A stretch of 64,000 nt of DNA, from the NCBI GenBank assembly GCA_940671915.1, contig CALNVZ010003426.1, forward strand, positions 12,897,827-12,961,826, read 5' to 3'. Made by a program: the position numbers and the translations under genes. Below, piece by piece: positions 37,373 to 48,400 of the stretch (the first letter of the stretch is position 1; every line of letters starts with the position of its first letter). The DNA is from Paracentrotus lividus (Eukaryota; Echinodermata; Echinoidea; Camarodonta; Echinidae). The notes under the pieces were generated by a model that was not told the DNA's origin, ran no database searches, and was given only the letters and a program-made list of their open reading frames with translations.

Positions 37373-39477
37373 AGTGGGGGAAAGAAATGTGAAACAGATT
37401 ATGCACCAAATCACAAGGTATGTTCCCGCAATCAATGTTTTGTTGTGCCCCTGCTACATGTGTTCTTCAGAATTTAGACTCGCTCCTTCATTTTATTTGT
37501 CTTTAAGTATGAGTATACCCCCACCTCCGCCAAAAAAAAATTGAAAATTAATAATAATAATAACAATGAAAATAAAAAATAAAGAAGAAAAAAAAAGAGA
37601 TCTCGGACAACTAGCCCAGGCCATCTAGCCCACAAGAAATTTAATAATAATAATGAACGTTTCTCATAGCGCATATCACTCACATAAGAAAGTCGCTATA
37701 TGTACCTCCTAACCCGAGCATTCAGTATGTACGTATATCTCCCCGGGGTAATGATATTGTCCACCGTATCTCGGAAAGCAAGAATTCTCTAAATCAATTT
37801 TTTTTTTTTTTTTTAATACACATACCTTTTAAAACTTTTACATATCGTCTATTATCTTTAAACTATGAAGTTCAAATAAATACGATATTCGCTATAATTC
37901 TGATGATATTCTCTGGAAAATAATGTGGTATATCTATATTACTAAAATCTGACATGGAATTAGCAATATGATTATACACATTCTGACATAGGTTAACTCA
38001 AAATAATTGCTACCATCATGACCATGACTATCGGTAAGGAACAAACGTAAAGTTACCAAATAAATAAAATTGCTCTCACCTTTAGATCCAAAGTCAATTT
38101 TAATTTTATCACCGTCTTATTACATGTTGTAAAATACTTCGGGCTGTACTCCATTCGTATTTTGTATCGTGGTTGTTTTATAGCACTATTGTAAGTTTCG
38201 GAAGGGAAAATCAATATCCACATACACCTCCCCTTTTATTAGTAACTCAGACACCAGCGGGCGCCATGGGCTTCTCTGTTTCTTCTATAATAATATTGTG
38301 CGGAAGATGAAAAAAAAAAGTTTTAGAAAATGAATACATAAATTAAAATAAATAAAAAACACTAAAATCTTTATTTAAAAAAATTCTTATACATTCTGTT
38401 TTATGTGCGTCTCTTTATTTCCTTTCTTACTTCATTTATTTCCTTTTACGTTTCTGTCTTTCTTTCTTTCTTTCTCTCACACACATCATATTCTTATATG
38501 CTCTTCTTTTATTTTTTTTTCCTTTGTCTCACTGTCTTTCCCTCTCGTATTCTTTTTCTATTTCATCACCGTGACTGTCTCTGACTGCCGTTATACGTGT
38601 ATAAGCAGTTATAAAAAAAAGGATACAAAACTGAAATGAGACTAGTCACACATGTTATGTTGGTCGGTAGGAGTTTAGAGAAGAGTATACCCACATTAAG
38701 TGAACGTTCGTCGCTATAACAAAACAATTCTTCGATTTGGGTATGATCAATATACGCCCTTTCTTAAAACAGACAACCGATAACACAAAGACTCAATATC
38801 GATTGAGATCGTTTTCTTTTCTTCGCACTGTGCTAGGTGCATGAATCCAGAAAATACATCTTTAAAGAGGAAGATTTTTATTATAAGGATGATACAAAGC
38901 CTCCGGAGTGCTCAGTGTGGACATTTTACAAAGGGATAATGCAGCAAGCTTGAGTTGCTTTAGAAACAAACGAAGTACTGTGGCTATATATTTACCCGTT
39001 TTTCAGGAAAAAGTGCCTATACTTTAGAAAGGAGAATGCTATAAAGTTGGAAACAGATCTGAAGATATTCAAGGCCTCTCATCTCCTTTCAAGCCATGAT
39101 GTGTGTAAAGACTATAAACCTTGAAATATTTCACAACGATTTAAATATGATGTAGCGTCATCATGACTATGATAAGGTAAGTTAGTATAAGCTACACTTT
39201 CAGAATTTAAATATAAAAATAAATATTAAAGATAAAACAAAATTACTCGAATGATTTTTTTTAACCTAACGTTTTTATGATCTATGCATGAAAGTCACAT
39301 AAAAATCACGATATCACAATATGCTAAAACAAAAATGAGAGTGAAAGTCACAAGAGTAGAAAAGGGTTAGGGAGGCAGAAGGGGACACTGAATCCGTGGT
39401 CATTATGCTTAATTATGTCTACTGAAAGAATAGGGCCATTACAAGGGGTTGTAACGTTTATCCCCGGCTCGTATACA

Positions 39478-39608
39478 GTAGCGGACGCAGACCGGAGTCA
39501 CACAATGAACTTACCGGGCCCATACGTAAACATACTAGAGCCACTTTTGTCCCCAAAAAATTGGGCCCCCGAAATGCATTCAATTCGATTTTCTTGGATC
39601 CGCTCCTA
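39478..39608. mobile_element. Diverged relative of the 13731-13863 foldback element
   Basis: The right half shares TTGGGCCCCCGAAATGCATT and the adjoining TCAATTCGATTTTCTT with the 13.7-kb element. The left half is only weakly complementary (AGCGGA against TCCGCT), so this copy does not fold as cleanly. Ends are approximate. Confidence 0.6.
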
Positions 39609-40127
39609 CGTATAAGCCTCCGCGATATACCCTTAAAATTAAACTATATTGATGTCAATTAACTGATTATTGTATGAAATTTCATAATTCATTATCTGAA
39701 AAACGTCATGATAACCTAATTGTGATATGATTAATACTATAAAACCAGAAACTTTTATAATTTGAGGTAATATGTTTTTCGCGGCATGAAACTTTCGGGA
39801 ATTGCCGAGTCAAGTTGGTTGTGCAACATAACGGATTGTTCTGACATTCAGTATATTGTGCAGGGATAAACTTTCGTGGGCATTTTACTTTCGCGAATCT
39901 CGACACCTCGCGATATTCGCAAAATATATCATGTACGAGAAAATTATGGTGCTTCATTAAATATTATACCACCTTATTCCACAGGTAATTTATGCTACGC
40001 GTAAACCCTTATTGGAACTAGAGGGGAGATCACTTAGGCCTAATGAGCAGTCTGAATATTTTGTAAAACATAGGCCTCTTGACCCCTTGACCCAATTTTA
40101 TAATAATACTTTGATTATCTGCAAGGG

Positions 40128-40512
40128 CATACATGCCAAGTCTCACGCATCTTGCGTGAGAATCACGCATTTCGGGTCCGTCTCACGATCTCACGCGAAA
40201 CACCCCATTTCTCACGCAAAATGAGAAAAAGTAGCATTATCATAGATTGTTAAAAACCATTTTGGAGTCTCAAAGACCTAAATATCGGCAGTTTTGTCGC
40301 GCATCAATTGCAAGCGCGATGTTTTCAAGCAGGCGATCGTTATATGCAAGATACCTTACGACGAGAAACGTGTGTAGCGTGCGCGCGCGCCTCTTTTGTG
40401 TACAAACTACTACTGCGCGCGCGCACATGTGGTAACGCGCGCCGCATGCGCACCGCTTTCAAACACGATTGTGAATGATTTCACGCAAATATTTTTTTTT
40501 TAACTTGGCATG
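40128..40512. mobile_element. Non-autonomous element, TIR ACATGCCAAGT, 10-bp flanking repeat
   Basis: CATACATGCCAAGT at 40128 is mirrored by ACTTGGCATG ending at 40512. TCTGCAAGGG flanks both sides (40118-40127 and 40513-40522). A duplication of 8-10 bp suggests hAT or Mutator-like mobilisation. The interior has repeated CTCACGC words and two CG-alternating runs near 40378-40392 and 40418-40429. Non-coding. Confidence 0.75.
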
Positions 40513-41592
40513 TCTGCAAGGGAGGGGGAGGGATGCTCAAAAATGAAGAAAACAAAACAAAACAATCGAAGTAATAATCAATCAGTATTGAACACAAGGA
40601 CCAATATGATCATATCTGTTGATATTATCAACAAATTAATATGAAGATTTAGAAATATCATAACTACATGAACTACAATTCTGACGGGGCAAGGGATGGC
40701 AGATTTAATTTAGGGCTATTTAGGATTTTCAAACATTTACTATTCATGAATATACGCTTTTGGAAATATGCATGTATATGTATGCTTTACAAATATTTCC
40801 GAGAGTATTATAAGATAATAATGTAAGTATTGTAATGGTTTGGTTTGTTGATAAAAATATTATTGATAAAATTATATTTCATGTTTTCCTATAAAGGGCA
40901 TCATTGGATACGAAGGTCCCAAAAGATGCGCCGATGCCAAAAGGATGTCCATAACACACGATCATCTGGATTGGAAATAAAACGACAGGTAATTTGTCAG
41001 AACATTGTGAGCATGAATAATTTCAGCCTGAACCAGAATTTGCATAAATTAAAAAACAAACACAGTTAGATGATGGAGATTGTTACAAATACGTTTTATG
41101 ATTCATTCATTGTTCAGTTTAGTTGAGATATTCAAGGTGGCCAAATGGGGGACGCTTTATCTACTACAATAATTAAAATGTAGTTGTTTTGTCCTATTTG
41201 CAAGGTTTAGGGATTCAAAGTGACAATATATTAGCAATAATAATTTTCATGAATTTCAAGGGATAAACTAATTTTTAGAAGTTACACAAATTATTTTGAT
41301 TTCCTTTTACTTATGAAAAATAAGTAAATAAAAAAAGACATGTGACATTCAGTTTGGAATGTTAATTAAATTCTATTTAAAGAAAGAAACTCCATTGATA
41401 AGACGCTAATAATTATTGTATGGTGGAAAATGATAAAGCATATAGAAATAAAAGGTTTTATTCGCCATCCCTATACTGCAGGTTCTTTTTTATTCAACTG
41501 AATTTAGTAACTTTAGCTAACACTTAATCATGATCATTTTGATATATATTTTGTAGGGGTGTGGCAGTCAATATTGCCATGGCAGCGACAAA

Positions 41593-41823
41593 TTGGCAAC
41601 TTATGGACAACTCTCCATTCGTTTTGTACACAAATTTTCAGATTTTTCTTATTTTCTTTCGAAATGTGTCTTCTTTACTTCTGAGCTCAAAATATGTCAT
41701 GGGAAAATATATTTCACACAACATATGTTGAGCTCAGAAGGTGGTAAGATATATTTCGAAAGAAAATGGGGGAAATCTGAAAATTTGTATTCAAAACGAA
41801 AGGAGAGTTGTCGATAAGATTGG
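41593..41823. mobile_element. Foldback element upstream of the giant ORF
   Basis: Arms of about 100 bp (41593-41695 and 41725-41823) share ATTTCGAAAGAAAAT, AATCTGAAAATTTGT and GAGAGTTGTC in opposite orientation, with moderate mismatch. No target duplication was determined. Confidence 0.65.
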
Positions 41824-42250
41824 CCATTTTGAAGCCGATGATGCCAATTTGAGGATCCCCATAGAAGGAACAACTAGACTTTTCAAACTTCCATAACTTT
41901 CTTATTTTATAACCGATTTTGATAAAACTTTGTTTAGATTGCTCCTCTCATTTTCCTCCTTCCTGTAAGGTTGATTCTCTCCTTGGGTTGGATTCCCCTT
42001 TAAGAAAAACAACAATAGAGTGCTATTATTCTTTCATGAAAATGAAATGGAATAACATTTTTATTTTCCTTTTAATTTGACTAATGGCACAAACAATTAT
42101 ATATTAATTAGAAAGTTATACATTTCCCTCTTTTTTCATATTAACATTACTTATATAATAGTAAAAATGAAGAAAAAAAAAAAAAAGAAATCTTGCATCT
42201 CTTACCTTAAAGTATTTAATGGTCCGTTTCCGTTCTTTGTGTGCTTTCTT

Positions 42251-42254
42251 GCAG
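42251..42254 (+). other. Probable splice acceptor for the exon carrying the giant ORF
   Basis: The pyrimidine-rich tract TGCTTTCTTGCAG ends at 42254. The exon would start at 42255 with about 160 nt of 5' UTR, including a short uORF (ATG at 42298) that ends before the main ATG. No upstream exon was identified. Confidence 0.45.
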
Positions 42255-42415
42255 GACACAAAATTATTCCAGTAAACTTGTGGGATTTTCAACATTATGG
42301 ATCCAGGATCTAAAATTGATGGAAAAGCATTACCATCCATGGATTAGACTGGACATTGAAATCTTCATGAGACGTATGGTTCTCTGATAAACCCAGGCGC
42401 TGTCAAAACTTCACT

Positions 42416-45400
42416 ATGCCTCGACCTATGAGAAGAAAACAGGCAGCTGCAGCTGGCCAGAATGACCCATCTTTCCAAATTAGACGGGCTAATTCTCCTC
42501 CCAGTCCACCAACCGTTTTTGCGCGTCAAATTACAGGCCCTGTCGAAGTCAAATCCCTAAGTTACAGCGTCCAAAAGAAAAAGAAGAAGAAAAAGAAAAA
42601 GGAGGATCAAAATGATATCGAAGAGGAAAAAGAAGAGGAGGATGATGATGAGGAATGGCTAGCAGAGAAGCGAAGGAGAGAAGAATCGCTGAAGCAGTTC
42701 GAGCTTCTTACCCAGCAGAAGAAGCAAAAGAAATTAGAAAAGAAGAGGAGGAAAGAGGAGGCGATAAAACAGAGGGAAGAAGCGATCAAACAGAAGGAGG
42801 AAAAGGAGAGGGCGGAGAAAGAATGGCAGGAGCGGAAAAAGAAACTCGAGGAGGTTCAAAACGAGTTAGGACAGGCAGGCGAGGATATAGGTGAAGTTGT
42901 AGAGGCGCCACGCCCACCTCCCCCAAGAATTGCAGTAAGGGGGCGGGGCAGAGCAAGAGGGCGTGGTGAAAGGGGGCGTGGTGGAAGGGGCCGTGGTCGA
43001 GGAAGGGGAAGAGGGAGAGGTGTGCCTCCACCACTAAGGAAACAGCCTAGCTCTACGGTAGGTCGAGGAGACCGTCGACCTGCTGCCCTTGGAAAGCAAT
43101 CTGCAATGGAAGCTATTCAGGAAGAAAATGAAGGAGACCGACTCTCACGTCAGGCATGGACCGAAACATCTCAGGATCCACATAGTTCTGCTCCTGAAGC
43201 TTCATCAGCAAAGAAGAGACCTCTACCTCAAACTCATCATGCCGCAAGAGTCCCAGAGAAAGATCAAAGCACCACAAACAAGACAGAGGAAAAGCGACAG
43301 GAAAGTGGTACAGATGGAGATCAAGTCGAACCACCTGCTCCTAAGAGCAAAAAATTTTCAAAGGTGGCTGGATTTGTTGCTAGAATGCTGAAGGCTAAAC
43401 AGAAAGAAAGTTCCCCAACCGAATATGAGAAGGGTAAAGACACCCATCTCGATGATGAAAAGAGGACAACCTCGGGTCAGGACACTGAAGACGATATCAA
43501 AAACACAACTCCTCGTCGGGCATGGTCTGAAGCTGGGGACGAATCAGTTCCTGAGGACGTATCTACATTACAGAAAAGACGTTTCTCCAAAATCGACGAT
43601 GGAGTAGAATTGCAAGACATAGAAAAGGAAAAGGATGGGGACAAGAGAGATGAAAGTGGGGTGGACGTAGATGAGACAAAACCCTCTCGACCTAAGAATA
43701 TCAAGTTTTCTAATGTAGCTGGCGTTGTTACTAGACTGATCAAGGCAAGGCGGAAAGCAGCTCCACGCCCCGGATTAGATGACACAAATGATATCCAAAC
43801 AGAAACTACTAATGATGCTATCGACAAGGTATCTCCAAAACCAGAGAATGAAGTTGAAGCAAAGGAACAAGATGAGCATAGTAAGGAAGCCACGGAAGAA
43901 CGTGTCAAACCAAACCTTAAACGCCAAACCACTTTTCACGATGTGAAATCTGAGGGAAATGGACTGACGCCAGTAGAGGAGCCTTTAACGGAGAGAAAGG
44001 GATCAATTACTGAAGAAGCGAAGTCAGTTGCAAGTGAAGTGGCTGAAGAGGTAAAGACACCTAGTTCTACATTTGAAAAGGTTTCACGTGGCAGTCATAT
44101 GTCGGATGTGCTGAGTGATAAGCAAACTCCTCATACAAATGAATTTGAAGAAAAGGGTGCGCCGACTGACAAGGTGTCTCCATCAGAAACTGATCTCGCC
44201 GAAGAAAAGGATAAATCCAGTCCACAAGCTAAGTCAGCTTCCGACAAGATCCACGGAGAAACCATTAACGACGCTGCAACTAGTCCAATTTTGCCCCTAG
44301 TTGAAGGGACAAATGAAGGGGATATTATAGAGAAAGAAATAAATGTTATCAAACCAAAGATAATGGTTACCACTCAGTCAACACAGTGGACGCCCAACGA
44401 TTTCATTTCACCTAGTCCACAAGGAGACGAGACCGAAGAGGTAAAAGACGAAACGCAGGTCGCTACTGTACAAGAAAGGGCAGAGGGCAGTACTTCCCGA
44501 CAACCAAGTGAGAGGACATTTGAACTCGGTGAACACTCATATGTAAATGAAAATGACAGACAACACATTCCAATAAGATCATTAAGTGAACCAGGATTTG
44601 GAGGTAAAAGCAAGGACTTAGAAGGAAAAGACAGACACATTCATTCAGCGCCAACAGAAATTGACCTTGCCCTAGAGCGTACCCCCACCGAAACTTCAAT
44701 TGAACTGAACTTAGGACAAGACTCAGATGTTGTAGGACATGATTATAGACAAACTGTTTCAGCACTGCCAAATCTTTTGTCGGATCGAGAGCGGATTTCT
44801 CTTAGAGCATACATTGAGCCACAAGTTGAAGACTACGGAATGGATGTTACCGAAAATAAAAGACAAGTTCAATCCGCTCCTCCGAAGCTTGAGTCTAGCC
44901 AAGACACCTTCTTGCAATCGTCATACAATCATAGTTCAGAAAGTAAAGAAATCGACGGCAAAGAAAATGAAAGACGATTCGACTCTGCACCACCAAACCT
45001 TGGATCAAATCAAAAGCCCAGTCCTTCCCGAACTTCATATGGAGAACAATTAGAAGATGACGAAAGAGATATCACAAGAAACGCAAGAAGAGTTGAATCC
45101 GCACCACCAAAAATTGTACTTGATATGTACACCCCCGTGCAGTTGTCAAAAGATGAGAAGACTGATGTCAAAGGAAACGAAAGATTGATAGAATCTGCAC
45201 CACCAACGATTGGGTACCTCTTAAGATCACCTACACATTCATCTGTTCACAAGCATGATGTTAAAGGACGTGAAAGGCGGATTGCTTCCGCACTACCAAG
45301 TATTAGATATGATGTAGCAGTCCCTGTGGAATCATCAACTGCGCAGAAAGAAAATAAACGACAGATCTTTTCAGCGCCACTTACACTTGGGTTTACATTA

Positions 45401-48400
45401 GAAACATCCGATGTCTCGGAAATTGAAAGACGGAATGGCTCAGCACCAGCAAAATTCAGGTCAGGCTTAGGAGTTCCCACGCAGATATCAAATAGTCTTA
45501 TGAGTGGAGTGACGGGATATGAAGGAAGGATGAACTCGGCACCACCAAATATTGTTCCAGAAATCTTTCTTAAATCTTTAAATAACAATGCGTCCTATGT
45601 CAAAGGAAATAAAAGACGGAATTGCTCTGCACCTCCAAAAGTTGAATCTGACCCTTTTACTCTCAAGCAACTGTTTAATGATCGCGAGGCACATGCTAAA
45701 GGAAAGGAAAGACGAATGGGCTCGGCGCCACCTAAAATAAAATATGGTCAAAGTCTACATTTTGCGCAAATATCTGATGACCAAAAATTAGAAGAGGACA
45801 AAACGAATACCAAAGAACATAGAAGAGTTGATTCGGCACCTTCAAAATTTGCGTCAAAAGAGCAGCAATCGAAAAGTAAAGAGAATTATATCATGCAAAC
45901 TGATAAAAGGACTGACTCCGCACCATCAAAATTTTGGTCTGGTGTGAAGCGAATAGCAAGTGGACAAAAAGAGAGCGATGAAGAAGCAGGTGTCAAACAA
46001 AATGACAGACAGGTCGAATCTGCTCCCCCAAATCTGGGCTTCTTTGTGGATGTGTTTGATGACACTGAAGAAGACTCGGATCGGCCAGCTAACCCAATAC
46101 CCGATGTTAAAAAGGTAAAAGTGCCTAAAATGGATCCACGGCCCGATAATCCGATACCTACTGAAATACATCCTAAGCTAATCAATATCGAGATCGATGA
46201 TGAGTACTATTTGGCAGGTAGATTACCTAAAAAGACTTGGAAGTTCGAAAAGACCACAGACTACACGGAGATGCAGCTTATCGCCAGGAGAGACAGGATT
46301 TCTGAGCAAAGAAAACTCGAAAAATTTCGTCAAACAGATATGGGCGCCCTTCTTGATTTGGTGCTAGAGGGATCGGATGTACTTCCTCTTGAGGTGTTTG
46401 AGACGGAAAGACGTCACAGGGGCTTCAAGAAGATATTGAGTTCCTTGGTGAAGGAAGAGATTAATCTTCTTAAGCCACCTGCGAAGAAGAAACCGGTCGA
46501 AAAGGAAATTCCTCCCACTACTGAAAATGTCGACTATTCAATAGGTAGAGAACCCGAGGAATCTGATAACATTGAAGTAGACTTCGGGATACCAACTGAG
46601 GATGAGGTGCCAGAAAAAGTAGAATCAAAATCAACAACTCTTATCCAGAAAGATCAACCAGTAACAGTAACAGAAGATGAAAGCCTTTCTCCTAAACATG
46701 GCGATAAGTCGTCTCCTACACCCAATGAAGCCGTTCAATCTGTCGAAAAGGGTGACGCCAAGTCACCGAAAATGGGAGCTACAGAAAAATTCGAGGCAGT
46801 TAAAACAGAAGCTAAAGCTCAAGGACCATTTTACGTTAATAATACTCAAGAAGAATACGCCTTGTCGCTTATTGAGTTTGTTCAGCTTGATATGATTGGT
46901 GTTTTGGACTTGGATGTCGAATCTAAAGATTCTGATGGAACAGAGGGTAATCCTTTTATTGGCAAAGCACAATCATCTGTCAGAGAGGATTCCCCAAGAC
47001 CGAAAAGCCTGCCAAGTAAGTTACGTTATGATGATAATAATACAAATATTACGAAAGAGGTTCCGAGGGCACAAAGTGAGCCAACGAAAATTAACTACAT
47101 TGATGACGAAAATCTAAAAGATGTAACATCCAGGGATGGATCACCGAGGTCACAAGGCTATGAAAAGGATGTCAAATGTGTTGACATTAGACTAAAACAT
47201 TTAAGACCCAAAAGCATGCCTAATGGATTGCAACATTGGAAAGGAGAAAAGGTGAAACTTGAGTATGATATTCCCAACGACCAGGAGATTCCAAGGTCAA
47301 AAAGTGTACCAAATAAATTAAGATTCGAAGACGCAGGAAACGGAGATCACACAGATGAAACCAAGGAGATTCATAGACCACAAAGCTGGCCAGGTAAATT
47401 CAAAGATGAGGACGAACATACAGATAATAGTAAGGAGTTTCCAAGGGCAAGAAGCATGCCACCCAATTTGAGAGTTGATGCAAGAGGAAAATCAAATGAG
47501 GTCACTTACACAGATAGAATTAAAGACATCGCAAGGCCGAACACCATGCCAAGTAAGCTGAACTATGGGCAGGATCACAAATTAAATGATGTGGAGGACA
47601 CAGATATCTGGAAGGATATCCGAAGGCCAAGAAGTATGCCAACAAATGCGAGAATTAGAGACGGAGATGGAGACGAAGGTAAAGCCAATACTCACTATGA
47701 AGCAGAAAGCGGTGTAGATATCACCAGGCCCAAGACCATGCCAAGTAAGCTAAGATATAGGGATACAAAAGAAATAAATGATGTGGGAGACACAGACAAC
47801 AGTGATGAGATCCCGAGGGCTAAAAGCATGCCAAATAACTTTGAAAGTGAAATAAACGATAACGATGTTAATGGCAAAGTAACACTTACTGATGAGATCA
47901 ACAGGCCGAATACGATGCCAAGTAAGCTAAACTATGTGGACGGACAAAAAGTCAACGATGCAGTAGGCACGGAAGTCAATAAGGAGATCCCGAGGGCGAA
48001 GAGCACGCCAGGTAAATTAGGAATTAGACATGATAGAAAATTAAGAGTTGTCGCAGATAAGGAAAACAATAATGAAATACCTAGAACACCATCTGATCGA
48101 ATTGAAGCTGCATCAATTAGTATGACTGAAGAGTTTTACTATCCTGCTGCAACGGATAGAGACAACTCAATATCGGGAGACAAAGATGGCAGATCTCCAA
48201 GTAAGGGTATTGAAATTCATTCCGGGGTACAAACTTCAGGAGAAGCTATTGCTAGAGCGGAGGACCAAAGTACAAAGCACCCATCTCCGACTCCATCAAA
48301 GACTGACATAAAAGATGACCAACTCGAAGAAGATGTCCTTTCACAAAGCCAACCGTCTGAGAAAAGTACTTCGTCTGAGAAGAAATCTACCGATGAACTA

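Larger units (their letters stand above)
30731..38655. repeat. Second copy of the ~7.9-kb direct duplication (intact copy)
   Basis: Begins immediately after the N gap at CTTTCACCCTCTC, matching copy 1 from 22770. The copies part company at about 38660, where copy 2 continues into unique sequence and copy 1 runs into CT repeats and the gap. Confidence 0.85.
36412..42254. promoter_or_regulatory. ~6-kb divergent intergenic region between the two paralogues
   Basis: Lies between the two head-to-head start codons. It contains a candidate leader exon of the minus gene (37282-37372), homopolymers, MITE-like elements near 39.5, 40.1 and 41.6 kb, and no other convincing gene. A shared or bidirectional regulatory region is possible but unproven. 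Confidence 0.4.
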
